NCBI RefSeq assembly: GCF_037325665.1 | Contig: NC_090251.1 | Location: 32,795,591-32,859,590, forward strand | DNA: 64,000 bases | Direction of reading: 5' to 3' | DNA from: Littorina saxatilis | Taxonomy: Eukaryota; Mollusca; Gastropoda; Littorinimorpha; Littorinidae | In this document: positions 32,093 to 44,724 of the stretch, one piece after another | Layout of the letters: the number at the start of each line of letters is the position of its first letter | Position numbering within the stretch: position 1 is the stretch's first letter | Program-made: the position numbers and the translations under genes | The notes under the pieces: generated by a model | Told to the model about the DNA's origin: nothing | The model's database searches: none | The model's input: only the letters and a program-made list of their open reading frames with translations

Positions 32093-33448
32093 ACCACTCT
32101 ACATACTTGGCAGAAAAACTATGTACTGTCATGGCGTTATGCATATATATATATCCATGATTCCATCCTTTCTTTTTCTATTTGTCATGTCTCATGGCAA
32201 CAGTCCCAACATCTCTCAATCAAATCATGAATGCACATGGGTGAATAAATGACTTCTGAAACACAACGAAGCAACCCTTTCTTTCCTTGAACATATTATA
32301 CAACTGTACCATGCATTTTTTTTTTAACGGAAAAACTATCAATTTAATAATGCACATACACTCTCACAGTCACAATCAATGAAGTGAAAGGCTTCTTTTT
32401 CTTCGAAATGTACCAATCCACAGGTACATTATCTACAATATGGTATTCCCCTTCATTGACTCTGTTGACGCCCGTTTTTAACCCGCATGCTTCCCAATTG
32501 CAAACATCCTTACAACCAAGTCGAGGATACAGTTACTATCACCAAGCACTTGGTGTCCTAAGGGTAACTAAAATATGCAGAACATTGCAGATGTAATGCT
32601 TCACTCAGGTTGCATGAACACTGTGAAAACAAGAGACACACACTGATTAACTTAGCTAAGGTCACCATGAAATGTGCGAAACATTTCCTTTTGACCCGCC
32701 AACCATCTACCTTGCCTGTCAGATAATGGGGTTTCCTTTCAAAAGTTATGGACAGAAGTTGAGCACTTTTGACATTTTAATCTTTGATCCATCTTCTTGA
32801 ACTTTAATGAAAGAACTACAACTTTCTGTGCCACTACCAATGTACCACACATCACTCTCATTCCTTACAGTTCTGATAAACTGAACTGTGTAGGCTACCA
32901 CAGGGACGATAAGCACATCACACATGCACTAGACACACACGCATCCACATCAATGCCCAATTTGTACACAACATATGCTGAAATATACACAGTTTTCAAT
33001 GTCCACAGTAAGACAAATTGCCACCAAACGCAGGTTGCAAAACAGTCGCTCTGGAATGGCACATTATTGCAAGAAGTTTATCACAAAGTAGCCGCACAAA
33101 CTCTGGTACAATGTAATTCATGTCTGTGATCTGAATCGAGTACTGAGCTGAGCAATCCTTCATTGTTCTCACACCTTAAATTCTTAGAATAAGGCATCAG
33201 TGAGCATTTTACAGAAAGAAAACTGGCACAGATTCCACTGTTCATTCTTAGTTTCAGATCAGAACACACTGACGCTGCAAAATCGTCACCATGTTTTGCT
33301 CACCAGCAAGTTTTCAACCATCACCCATATCCATTCACCTGAACTCTTTTCATCATAGTTAATACTGAGCAGCTCACACAGCATGCTGAGCAAGCTGTTT
33401 TGCTTGGGTAGCTGCCAAAGAATGTACACGTCTGCAACTCCTGGACCG
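32093..33448 (-). other. Downstream of the PHD-finger gene, probably including its 3' UTR
   Basis: This non-coding sequence follows the PHD gene stop codon (33449-33451, minus strand). No repeat pair was recognised and no polyadenylation signal could be chosen with confidence. Confidence 0.35.
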
Positions 33449-36400
33449 TCAGGGATCGAACCGTTTCTTGTTGGCTCTCTGGCGAACAGATTTTCGTTTT
33501 GTCTCCTTACGAGCAACACACTTCGGGCACATGTAGTCTCCGTCTGGATTTGGGTCTTTGCGAATCTTCACACAGGAGAAATGCAGCCACTTTTCACACT
33601 CATTGCAGAAGATCATGTTTCGGGATCCATGGGGTTTCAAACACCAACAGGTGATCTCAAAGCCTGAAACAATACAACCAGGCAAGTAGGTAAATGACAT
33701 GCTATGAAATAACTGCAGAACCTCCCCTCCTCGACCAACTGCGGATCCAGACATGGCCTGACCAAACAGATCTGAGGACCAAAATGTGGGGAGCACTGGA
33801 GGACCTGGAAAGAACATCCATGTTCATGGCATCCTCCAGATTCCGAGTCTGACACAACCGTCGTACGAAGAAGAAGAAGAAGAACTGCAGAACCGTTTCA
33901 GAATTTTTTTTATCATTTTTCACTACACTGGCAAGTTTGCAAAAAAGATTTGAAAACACAAGCAAACTACTCTGTCAGAATATTAATAGACACTCAAAAA
34001 CTGTCATTGGCACAACTGTAATCACTCAAAACACAGTTGTCATAAGGACTAGGTCAATAAATCGTCCCTGCAATTTACAAACCTTGCATCTCAATTTATG
34101 AGGTTTTGGAATTAAAAGAATAGTTAGCTCCTGTTTTTTGCCCATGTGGTGAGAAAAGCTTTTATTTCTAGCTGCTTTTTAAAGTGAGAAAAAGTTCTTG
34201 AGAAGAAAACTTATTTTCATTTGTATCTTGGGAGCGCAAAAAAGCAACCACTTAAATGTGTTTAAACTTACAAGGTTTTCATGTGACATTTGGACAGAAA
34301 CTATGTCATTACATGGAAAATATGAGACTGCTGGTGTTGTATCTTTAGTTTACAAATATTTTTTTCACAGAAATATGAAATATGGCCACTGAAGGTTAGG
34401 TGACAAAAGGGACAAAAACTCATATAATTCTCATTTTGGATGACTCTTGACTTTAGGATAAAAAGCTCCAATATCTGAATATTTTCTTAGTTGTATCGAA
34501 CATCATTAACAATTGACATTAACTAAAAATGTTACTGCAATTGCCCTGTTCTAAAGCACTATCAACCCATGAATCAAAGTTATATTGGATGTGGTGAATG
34601 TTCCAAAAAAATTTTTGTCTTCGTTTTTATTACAAAATAGCAAAAATTCAGATATGAGGTTTGTGAATTACAGCGATAAAATGCAAAGCGAGAAAACAGA
34701 GATTAAGCCAAAAAGAACCCCCTCTTCCTCCTCCACGCACATACACAAAAAAAGAACGGCAGCTCAACAAATGAAAAGAGAGCAACTTACTTTCATGAAA
34801 TATAGTCCCCCCAGTGTATTTCTCATTATCGTCAAAACCGTCTGCGTCAGGGTCGTGAGGGGGAGATGATGCCCAGGAACTGGCAGCAGAATCAGTTCCA
34901 GAGTTATGTGCAGGAGAGCCAGCTACAGAATGGTGTGTGGGAGAAACTGCTGTGGATATCTGCGGCGTGAATGCAGCTGCCTGACTGAGGGACATGTGGT
35001 CAAAAGCTCCTTCATAATGTGGCGAATTCCCGTTCTCCGAGGCTGAAGATGTGACGCTGGATGCTGTGTCTGCAGAGCTTGGGGCGTCATGTGACCGAAC
35101 TATGGAACTGAACTGCAACAGTCAATTACATCATGTGACCTCGCAGCATAGATCACCACAGGAGTTGAATCACAACTGAAGGTGAGAGAAATCTTTATGA
35201 CTAATAGCACTTCAGATGACAAAGAAATGAAAAGTTAGCACAGAAAAATGTACCTACATAAAAACTGGACAAATTCAAAGCAAGCACAGAAATGTCCCAG
35301 ACACTAGGCAGATATTCACGTACATCCCTTTTCTAACTTCAGCTACAAGTAAGAAATAACCCCTAAAATATAAATACAGTAAAAACTCCCACTAACGACC
35401 TTGAAAATGTCCAGAAAAATCGGTCGTAAAAAGGAGGGGTCTTTATCTGGAGTTTGGGAGGTATCATTTTTTTCACAGGGGTGGCAACTGTTGGACAGTT
35501 CAGTCTTGAAAGTTGTGTCCGTTATCCTATTTTTGTTCCCATTTGATGTGCATATGGATAAGCATGATGTACGTGCATACACCAGCGCACAGGCATAACA
35601 CACACACATGCGCGCGGTCTCATAGGTAAAACTCGGTGATTGAACCCGGGTAAGAAGGTCAGTGTCTGTAACCTCAGACAGGAAGAGTTTCCTCCCTGAC
35701 ATCAAAGGAGACCCTCCCATAGGTAAAACTTGCTCATTGGCAAGTATGGTCATTGACCCGAGATCTTAGTTGATGAGCACACACGCAGTACGTACACAGC
35801 AATTCATAACTGAGTTGTCATTCTAACTGCCCCTACCCAACCCCTCCCATCCCCCCTCCCCCCCCCCCCCCCCCCCCCCCCCCCACTTCAAGGGCAGTCA
35901 TTCAATTGTGACAGCAACAGGTGAGAAGATGACAGCCGCGGGCCACTGGACTTGCATGTACTACTGACTACAGACTACCACCCCTGACTCTTGATGCGTG
36001 ACTAATGACGTGCGTGTTACGCGTAATTTTACGAACTGTGACACTCACTGGTTAAAAGGTCAAAGTCGTTATTGACCCTAAGTTGGTAGGTCGGTCGTCG
36101 TTCTTGTGAGGTTAGTTACAGTGTGAAAAGCATCCGTGCCGAGAAATTCGGTCGGCAAAAGGAGGGGGTCGTTCTTGGGAGAGGTCGTTACGGGAGCTTC
36201 CACTGTATCTGGGCAGATACCTTACACTTGTCTGAATTTGAGCAATTTTTCTTACATCATCCCTCCACTGCAGGTAAGGTTTGTAGTTTGCAGCAGTCAG
36301 CAACAGGTGGGTACCCCGCATGTACAGCTCTTGTACTGACATATTGCTTATTGTTCTCTTGAGTTTGATCTCTGGTTCAAAGGACACATCCTGAAAATAA

Positions 36401-38361
36401 AAACAAAGTTAAATTTCAAATTTTAACATGTTAAACAATCGTGCAAGCAAATAATGATCTCAGGAGTTTTAAAAATGCTGGAAGTGGAAGTCTGCCAATT
36501 GTCCAAAGAAATATGTTTGTCATCATTTTCACGAGTTTTCATTCATAACCAGCTGGGGAATAAATAATGCTCTTGCCCATGTAACAAATCGAGGTGGCGA
36601 ATTGATTTGAGCTTTCAGGTTAGTTAGTTAGCTGTTGCTTTTCGGGTCCAGCGGACCATAATAGGCCAAATCAGGACCCCAGCTTTCAGGTGAAACGTGG
36701 ATTGTCAAAGTAAACGCCAATGAGGCTGATTGTTTGATGCGTGGAACCATCGCGGCTTTGGATTTGTGTTTCCGAGGACAACGATAGTAAGCATTCACTC
36801 TCAAAGACCAAATCAATGTTTATAATTACCGCAGCAACTCATGGTCAATTTGCAACTTATCCCTGTAATCGCAAAATACACAATGAAAAGTCATAAAACA
36901 CTTAAAAGAAGAGAAATATGCTCAAAACTTACTGAACTCGCAAATGTGATCGCAGCTCTGTACATTTTCAGACTGGAACAAAAGCGACAAACAAGTTTGA
37001 CATCACAGACAAGTATGACGTGTTATCTCAAACTAGTGTGACACGCTTTGCAGCCCGGAATATTGCATTCTAAAAATTGGTCTCCCTGTGGGTTATTGTG
37101 CATACAGTTGCACTTCCAAAATGATGACAAAAACAATGTTTCCTGTCAGACCAGCATTTTTGTGTTGGTCCTCGGGGAGCATATATAGCCTTTTGTGACA
37201 TATTTATCAACCATGGCCTTCGTCGATAAAGATCAATCAATAGACGATACGGTCCCCTCGGACCAACAAAAAAAGCTGGTCTGTCAACAAGCCACCAAAC
37301 ATTTTATAATGTTTGGGTGGGTAGAAAAAATAAACATACCCTTTTCTAACTTCCATTCAATCAATTCAGTTCACGGACAAACTCACACAACAACCATGTC
37401 TCAATCTCCTACTGCATGTTTACACTTACAGCAAATTACTACTAAAAAAAAAAGAAACAACTGAAGAAAGATGCGTAGTTAGTAGCACTGTTATCAGCAC
37501 TAAATGATAACTGTGTTCAACAGTTCAGGGAGGACACATGCATTCTTAAAAATAAAATACAGAGAAATAGGCAGCAACACAGTCTTCTAGTTTTAGATAC
37601 ATGTATCAACAGAGTGATAACAAACATTAAAACAGCAACATTGGCAGTTTTAACCTGATTGTCTCATGTTCTTTCCAAATCAAATATTGAATCGACATCT
37701 TTCAGGACACGGTCGACAACAAAAATTGCCATGGATTTCCAATGTCAACTGACTTTTTACTTTGAATCTGGCACTACTTGACATAGACATATTGCCTGAA
37801 TTGAGCCCCAATTCTCATGTGTCCTACTCTCACAAGTAATTGCCTCTCATTTAACATGTTTCATTACTGTCATGGTGATTTTTCTGGTTAAATACCATGT
37901 GCTCGGGTTAACTTTACGTTAGATTTTGGCTCCTGGAGATTCAGAAGTAGAAACTCGGAAAGGAAAACCAAAACTGAACCTGATGAACCTTAATTCCTGT
38001 GATCGTCTCGAAATTAAACAAACGCAAACATTGGTATTTCTTTTGTTGAAAACAAAGCGCCATAAAAGCTGCCGTGATTAACGACATCATGAGGGTAAAG
38101 AAACAGGAGATTGCATGTCCCGCTGTAACAAATCATGGCCGCCATCTTGTGCGTTTTTTAACCTGCTTTCTGATGTAAGTGGTCGCTGCATGTTTACGTT
38201 GTTGCACAGCTGTCTACGTATTCTTTAGTTCTACAATGAGCAGAAAAGATCAACCATACCTTCGTGTCGCAAGAAGATCTCGGTCTTTTGGTTGTCGTTT
38301 CTGTAACAATGACAAAAGCAACTTTCTTGAACGGCCAAAAACAAACCAACGAAGTAGCCAT
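33449..38361 (-). CDS. PHD-finger protein of PHF13/PHF23 type, four-exon model (257 aa)
   Basis: Proposed minus-strand exons are 38361-38260, 36390-36256, 35112-34791 and 33663-33449; phases agree. The last exon encodes a PHD zinc finger: CWC at the start, CNEC, HFSC after KWL, then CPKC, preceding a basic tail ending NKKRFDP. The finger resembles human PHF13 and PHF23 (ITC.C.KP...MI.CNEC..W.H.SC.KIRK), which read methylated H3K4 in the nucleus. The exon at 36390 (KLKRTISNMSVQELYMRGTH then LLLTAANYKPYL) resembles the conserved PHF13/23 N-terminal block RRRT.EDFNKFC..VLAYAGYIP. The middle exon is Ser/Ala-rich and acidic. Exon 1 (ATG at 38361, in-frame stop two codons upstream, good start context) is the weakest part: another upstream exon or a start inside exon 2 is possible. 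Without exon 1 the last three exons are well supported. Confidence 0.75.
34061..34677. mobile_element. Non-autonomous repeat with inverted ends ATCGTCGCTGTAATTCACAA
   Basis: The left end ATCGTCCCTGCAATTTACAA and the reversed right end ATCGCTGTAATTCACAAACC match imperfectly. The body (ATGAGGTTTTGGAATTAAAA, then TTCTTGAGAAGAAAACTT) recurs at 44725-45202 and 62041-62289. It lies in the last intron of the PHD gene. Confidence 0.65.
35377..36205 (+). mobile_element. Tigger-type MITE in PHD gene intron
   Basis: The ends CAGTAAAAACTCCCACTAAC and, reversed, CAGTGGAAGCTCCCGTAACG are flanked by TA (35375-35376 and 36206-36207). A poly-C run (about 35847-35884) sits inside. The phrase GAAATTCGGTCGGCAAAAGG near the right side mirrors AAAAATCGGTCGTAAAAAGG on the left. 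Confidence 0.65.
36391..38259 (-). other. First intron of the PHD gene, with a short SINE tail remnant
   Basis: At about 36620-36680, GTTAGTTAGTTAGCTGTTGC then GTCCAGCGGACCATAATAGG resembles a reversed SINE tail. A foldback MITE lies at 37147-37283. Otherwise nothing is recognised. Confidence 0.4.
37147..37283. mobile_element. Foldback MITE, 137 bp
   Basis: The left arm CAGACCAGCATTTTTGTGTT, continuing GGTCCTCGGGGA, pairs with the right arm TCCCCTCGGACCAACAAAAA, continuing AAGCTGGTCTG, with few mismatches over about 33 bp. Only about 70 bp separates the arms. Confidence 0.7.
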
Positions 38362-39862
38362 CTTTCAATCTTTGTCTCACATTCAGAAAAGTTTCTGACG
38401 ACAAAGTAATGTCCCCAGAGCTTAAAAGTGTAACATAGTCGTCTTGTATATCACTCAAGGAAGCAAACTGAAAAACTCCTTGAAAATGTTCACGTAAAAC
38501 TTCTCAACAAACAACTTTTAAACGTCTTGACTAAGTCTACTTGTGCGCCATTGAGAGTGATATGGGGAAAATGAGACCATGTATGATCGAAAATCTGTTT
38601 TGGAGGCCAGGCAGAGAAGATTTGCGACAAAGTCAATGAAATACTAAAGATCTAGATCTGCTTTCACTTACCAGACATGATTAAGGTTCCAGGCACTGAC
38701 AAAATCGAAGGTTACAGGCCAGTATACTGATGTAGTGATCGAATCCTCCAAACACCAAAATATCTTCACCGACGCACTCAAATGGCCGATCGCGCATCCA
38801 ATCCAGTCACGTGGGGTCATGAACTTGGCTCATTTGCATACTGAATAACCACCATTACGTCACTCCTCCCCACCAGCAGTGTGTCAACCTTGAATCGTTC
38901 CCTCTGCCGGCTAATGCAAGTCTGCATATATGAAGAAAAAGGAATTGTGCGATTAAAGAGCGTAACCACGCACATGGTTTTTGAAAAAAGAGTGTACACA
39001 TTCCTTGTGTTTTAACCTTGAAGTACAGCTCCATGGTCATGTCGACACACAAATCCACAACAAGGTATTATGGGATAGCATGCCGGAAGGTACACAAAAA
39101 CCACGAGTATCCTCCCGTAGATTCAAACCACAGAGTTTTGCCGAGTTCCTCGGCTACTTTACAGGCATTCACTGATTCAGCATCAGAGTGTAAGTGGTGT
39201 ATTGGAGGTGATATGCCCGAAATTTAAACAAAACAATTTTATCAGCTTCATGAGAAAACGGTCATGATCTGGTAAGTTCCAGGCATACACTCTGTGCCTG
39301 TGGAACAAAATTACAGAGAAAGGCGAGATACATGTATTCACTTGGAATCATTTTCAGAGACAGACATAGCAAGGAGGGAACTCATATTGGCTTTGTAATT
39401 CCGTGACGAATTCCGTGATGGGCGGAATAGCGTCTGCAGCAGTCTCAACTTCCATAAACATTTGATCAACACAAGTTGACCAGACAAAGTCTTGGGTCTA
39501 CTTATGAGCTGACACAAAGGGGTGATTGTAAACCAGTAAATGGTTCAGTCCCTAGCAAACCCGCCTAGTTTCATCCATCAAACTTTTTACACGACAGTGA
39601 GAAAGCACAGGTTTACTTCCCTGTGTGTAGGTTTGTCTTTCTGTTAAATTAATTTAAAACTGAAATAAAAGACTACAATAATATTGTAAACAAACAAAAA
39701 AAGTGTTAAGTTAATCGAACTGTTACTGTTACTGTTATAGATCAAATAAATTATGGCAAATTATATCTACCAAAAGGCATACATTGACACTGACAATGAT
39801 TTAAAATACTGCAGAGAATAAATTAAGTGTTCATTCAATCAGGGACCTATATTGATTCACTA

Positions 39863-40300
39863 GATGATTACCCGCTTCGCCGGGTACCGGCTTCCCCGGG
39901 AAGAAGTAGAACCGAATACCAGGCTGCGCCTGGGACCCGGCAAGCCGGGTGCACGAAGGAAAGGAGATAAACGCGCAAAACACTGGAGACCTTCTAAAAA
40001 TAGTAATGTGCAGTGACCTTCTATAAATAGTAACGTAGTAACGGGAATATGGATTGACGCCACACAAAGGAAGGGAGATAAACGCGGCTGAAAACACTGG
40101 AGAAGATAAGGAAGAGTTACTGGGAATGGTGAAATGAACAGAAAAACCAAAATCGGTTCAGCGCTGTGCGCTGAGAGCACGTGTTGAAAATTCTCATCAA
40201 CCAGGTTGTGTCCGGGGTCTAGCTGAATATGCCCACCAAATTTGAAGCAGATCCATCGAGAACTTTGGCCGTGCATGGCGAACAGACACACAGACACAAG
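39863..40300 (-). repeat. Interspersed repeat with GCTTCGCCGGGTACCGG motif
   Basis: It begins with ACCCGCTTCGCCGGGTACCG and ends AGAACTTTGGCCGTGCATGG, then CGAACAGACACACAGACACA. I recall similar paired phrases in other mollusc repeats, but no second copy is in this window, so the assignment rests on recall. A 46-bp phrase (GGAGATAAACGCG...ACACTGGAGA) occurs twice inside it. Confidence 0.4.
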
Positions 40301-40718
40301 TCAATCAATCAATCAATCAATCAATGAGTCTTATATCGCGCATATTCCGTGGGTACAGTTCTAGGCGCTCTGCAGTGATGCCGTGTGAGATGAAATTTTA
40401 TACGGCCAGTAGATTGCAGCCATTTCGGCGCATTACCTTTCACGGCCAATTATTCCAAGTCACACGGGTATAGGTAGACAATTATTAACTGTGCCTAAGC
40501 AATTTTGCCAGGAAAGACCCTTTTGCCAATCGTGGGATCTTTAACGTGCACACCCAATGTAGTGTACACGGGGGGAGGTTCGGACACCGAAGAGAGTCTG
40601 CACACAAAGTTGACTCTGTGAAATAAATTTCCGCCGAACCTGGGATCGAACTCACGCTGAAAGCGGCCAACTGAATACAAATCCAGCGCGCTACCGACTG
40701 AGCTTTTTTCCCGCCCCA
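40301..40718 (-). mobile_element. tRNA-derived SINE with (AATC)n tail
   Basis: It begins with TCAATC repeats (the complement of an ATTG tail) and ends with a reversed tRNA-like head: GATCGAACTCACG (B box) and GCGCGCTACCGACTGAGC (A box region). The core is shared with 24719-25113 and 52536-52898, while the head matches 49150-49500. Confidence 0.8.
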
Positions 40719-41951
40719 CAAGTCGTATATATATTGCACATGCTACTGCATGGTTTTATTGTGTTTAAATTACATTTAAGCAGGGGTGTCATTTGGTTCG
40801 GCCAATCGCCGATTTTGTTTACTTTGGCTGAAACTTTTATGACCTAATTGACCAAATTACCAAATATTCGTCTGAATCGGGCTTTTTTTGGTGGTTTTTT
40901 TTTTCTTTTATCAGGCTTTGATTGCTAGATTTTGCTGCCAATGTACTTAGTCAGGTGACTGCCGTTTATTTTCTTCACGAATGCCAAAAACGAAACAATG
41001 TTTTGAACGGAAGCCATAAAAATTTACGAAAATTATAGCTGCCAGAGTGGTTTCCCACTCTCTCAGCGTTTCCGTCCGCCTGTTCGTGATACTGATAGTT
41101 TCTCCGTCAGTCAGTGATTTGGATTTGGGGGAGGGGGGGTGGGGGGCATTTTATGACATCTTTATGGAAAATGAAACAATGCAGTAATGGTGTGACTAAC
41201 AGCTGAGCATGATTTAGTTTTACTTGTGTTATTCTTCAAACACATGTTTCCTAGTCATGGTACACCTCTCTGACTCCAGAACACTCACATTTTGGACACA
41301 CATCAGTGACAGTCTGTTTTCGTTTTACTGGTGTTCTGCCATTCTTATTTTTGTTCTTGTCAACTTTGATAGAATCTGTCACAATGTTATGTGACAGTGT
41401 CAGAATGTGTTTATGTTTTATTGATGTTTACCAGTCATGTTTCCCAAGGATTGTCAAGATTTGCACAAGATTGGAAGAGTTTTATTGTTTTACTTTCAAG
41501 AAATTTAAGTTAAAGGTTTGAACAAGTTTCAGAGAATTGATCTAATTTTTAGTTATATTCGCAAAGTTAATTGTTTTGGTTGCAGTATGCAACATATTTT
41601 CTGTACGTCCTAAGATAATGATTGTATTGGTGTTCCCCTCTTGTGCTTCAATGTTACGGCGACTTTTGATGAGCCAAAATAATAGCTGAAAATTTTCCGA
41701 AATGTCCTAAAGCTCTCTGACAGTTTCAGCCAAATGTCCCAACATGAAAATTTCCAGCAACACCCCTGTTAAGTGTATACTGATAGAACTTATAAAAAAC
41801 AGAAACATTATTTATTTATAAATATAAATGTTATAATTGAGCAATTACCTGTGCTTAAATTTTCTTCATCTGTATTTTATTGTGCTGTGCAGCTCAGCAT
41901 GAACCACACTGAATCTTAAACAGTGGACATGACTATTGACACTGGCAAAGG

Positions 41952-44145
41952 ATGGCGAGACGCAGAAAAAAAGAGAGTTCCAGAAAGCGTTCACTCCTGT
42001 TCGAGGAAAGTCCTGAGGAAAGCAGGCAGTGCAGGCGATTGCTCAGCCCTGTGCTCTGCGTTGATCACCCCGTAACTGCTCTGTCTGTTCCAGTTGATGA
42101 CACCAACCTCACTTGGGTAGGTGCAGGATTTTTTGCACACACAGATGATCAAAAGAACTAGCCAAAAAGTAGCGTATGGCTGCAAACAGTGTCCATACTG
42201 TATAAAGACAGATCCACCAAAACTGTCAGGCTGAACCTGGCTACTATTAAAGTAACTGTCATTGCATCGTTCTTCGCATTCTTTCTCATGGGGTTGGCAC
42301 AACAAAACGAAGGTGTTGGTTCATGCTTTTTGCTAGATGAGTAATATATATATATATTATATATATATTTGTCTCTCATTCAAGTTTCTTTTCGTTTTGT
42401 TTTCATTACTTCATTGTCCCATAGCTGGGAAATTTGGGTAACTTTTTCCCCGGGGAAAGCTAGAAGTAGAACCCACGGAGGTGCGTTACCCAGGTACGTG
42501 CGTGTGTGTTTAGGTGTATTCAGTCACAGGCACCTCTGGCAGAATCATCAAGGTCTTTTACATGTCGCAGTGGTGACAATGACATAGGACGAGGAGTGCA
42601 ACATTGATATATGGCTGTCTTTTAGTCTGCACATCAAGTTGACCTGTGTCTGTCAAAACCAGAGTTCGAACCAATGTCCCACGGATCACAAGTTCAGTGC
42701 TCTACCAACTGAGCTACCGGGCCATTCAGATTAGCCACTTTGGCCTCATCTCTGAGGGGCAGAGGGTGAGGTAGGGACTGAACTAGCCAATCAAGACACT
42801 CATGCCCAAGCAAATCTGTCACTGGATGCTCATTACTAGCATTAGGATCAATGGAAATTGCAATAGCTCTACCAACATGTACAGAAAAGGGTGCCACAGT
42901 GAAAGAATAATTCCCTCAGGGCTTGTCTTATTTTGTAGTCCGCTGCAGCTTTGGCCTTTGCATAAGTTGTTTAAATTTTTTGAAAATCTGTTGCTGCAGG
43001 TTTCACCACAGTTCAATGGATTAGCTGTCAGTCATGGAAAACGCCGCCAAGCTCGACGAAGACGAGACAGCGCCGGTAAGAAACTGCATGGAGGGACCTT
43101 CAACAAGGAGAACTCCCACATCAATAATTCAAGGGGTGTCACTGGAAAAAAATTCCCTGCCCTTGACTTTGTTGGCGATCCAGCAAAGACGGCACCAAAG
43201 CTCCACCATCAGAAGTCATCTGCTGCTGCTGAGTTGATATGCACTGATTGTGATGACGCAAGCACGTCTCTGTCAAAGGCAAAGGGGGGTAAGGGAAAAG
43301 AGACACAGCACAAACTTAACCCCAGCAATGAAGGAGAAGCTGACTATGGTCGCAGAGAAACTGTGAGAAAGCGACGCTCATCATATAGAAAATCTACATA
43401 TGGTCGGCAGCGCTCTTCTCTTGCACCATCTTCAAGTTTGTGCGACGATGAAAGCAATTCAAGTTTCCCTTCGCCAGATCTACCTGTCAAGCTAATTAAG
43501 ATGAAAACGTTGAAACGGGCGTCTCAGGCTCCTTGTCTGCGAACGTCACAGAATGACTCACAAACAGATGTGGGTGGGATAAAGATAAGGACCAGCAGAA
43601 AATCCTATGATTCTGACATTCTGTTGTCACCTCTGGAGACTTCCAATTTATCAGGACTAAATGGACACTCCACCCCAGTGTTGCTAGGAATGAAAGAGCA
43701 GTTGCCTCTGAGAGTTGCGTTATTTGCCCCCAGCCCTTCAGATGAGGCGTTTCACAACAACTCTGGCAGCATTTGTCATCAAGGTGATCTGAATAGTCAA
43801 AAAGGTGGTGCACATTCAGGCACACCTTGTTCTGGGGGAAGAAATATTCCTTCAGATGATCAAAGGACTGGAGACAGGAGGAAAGAGACGGGCGTCTCAT
43901 CTCAAAGAAGACATTCCCAGAATTCCCAATGGACGAGTCAGAGATCGACGCCTAGGAGATCCCAAAGACTGCGACAGAAGTGTACTGAAGCTTTGAAGTA
44001 CCTTCAGCCTGGAACACCAACAAACAGGAGAGCAAGTGTTCTGTGTGAAAGTGGTTTGAACGTTTTAGTGCAAGACACCCCTGAGAGCGAGTATGGCCTG
44101 ACTCGTAGGCAAAGGCAGCAGATGAAAATTAAACAGAAAACGTGA
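41952..44145 (+). CDS. RHNO1: RHNO1 / RHINO (RAD9-HUS1-RAD1 interacting nuclear orphan), two coding exons, 436 aa
   Basis: RHINO is a nuclear protein that binds the 9-1-1 checkpoint clamp and TopBP1 and promotes ATR signalling. Exons 41952-42116 and 43000-44145 join in phase 0 at TW|VSPQF. This recreates the TWVSPQF block that matches the human SWVSPQF motif, part of the 9-1-1 contact. The N-terminus MARRRKKESSRKRSLLFEES resembles human MPPKKRRRQSQKAQLLF. The C-terminus VQDTPESEYGLTRRQRQ matches human VKDTPEDKYGI..RRRQ. Between these conserved ends is a long, low-complexity Ser/Arg/Lys-rich region, so the protein is nearly twice the human length (238 aa). The start context AGG ATG G is favourable. 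In vertebrates this gene is paired head to head with FOXM1. Here the divergent neighbour is the PHD-finger gene. Confidence 0.88.
42401..42723 (-). mobile_element. tRNA-derived SINE in the RHNO1 intron
   Basis: This is the reverse copy of the family at 22294-22612: CTCTACCAACTGAGCTACCG is the complement of the A-box head and AGAGTTCGAACC the B box. It starts with TTTTCATTACTTCATTGTCC, the complement of the tail junction. Confidence 0.85.
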
Positions 44146-44678
44146 ATGAAAGCTGAATTTGGGTGTGTTCTATTGCAGGTTTGCCAAGCAAGTTTTTTGG
44201 TCTCTCTTGAAAGATTTTAGACTCAGAGAACTTTTCTGTAAGTGTAAATGTAATGACATTCTGTCATTTTGTGTGCATGAGATTTGGAGGGTGTGAATAA
44301 CAAAATGCTGATTCTATTCAACAGTAGAAGAGCAAAATGATGGAAGGTGAATGTGTGGGGCATTCAACTAAAATATTTCAAAGGTTGCAAAATGTTTTTT
44401 CTGATTCAACCATGGTGCATTTTTGGTACTTTTATTTGATGTTGCAGTATTTGCCATTACAAAGTAAAACTAAAAGCAAGTTATGGTGCATCTGATGACC
44501 AAAGTATGTGATAAGGGAGGATTTGCAATAGAATCAAAATTAAGAAATGAGAGCAATTTACCTTTGATTAGGTTTTGTATCCTTTGTGCATGATAATAAT
44601 TAATATGGATGCTTTTGATATGTGTACTTTAGGGCATTTATATGTGATTACTGCCAACAAGCATAATGAAATTTCTAG

Positions 44679-44684
44679 AATAAA
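44679..44684 (+). promoter_or_regulatory. Candidate RHNO1 polyadenylation signal
   Basis: AATAAA lies 534 bp after the RHNO1 stop codon. The intervening sequence is AT-rich and free of recognised repeats, consistent with a 3' UTR. Confidence 0.5.
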
Positions 44685-44724
44685 ATGCATGCCAATTATT
44701 ATATATATGGTCATTGTAATCACC

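Larger units (their letters stand above)
38362..41951. other. Divergent spacer between the PHD gene and RHNO1
   Basis: This should hold both promoters and any non-coding 5' exons. Repeats occupy 39863-40718. A G-run lies at about 41127-41145. The sequence GCTGTGCAG at about 41884-41892 could be an acceptor for an RHNO1 5' UTR exon. No further coding similarity was found. Confidence 0.4.

Noticed and set aside
38231-38458. 75-codon minus-strand frame overlapping PHD gene exon 1
   Set aside because: It leaves a phase that creates an immediate stop in the next exon. The alternative frame from ATG 38361 joins in phase, though weakly supported.
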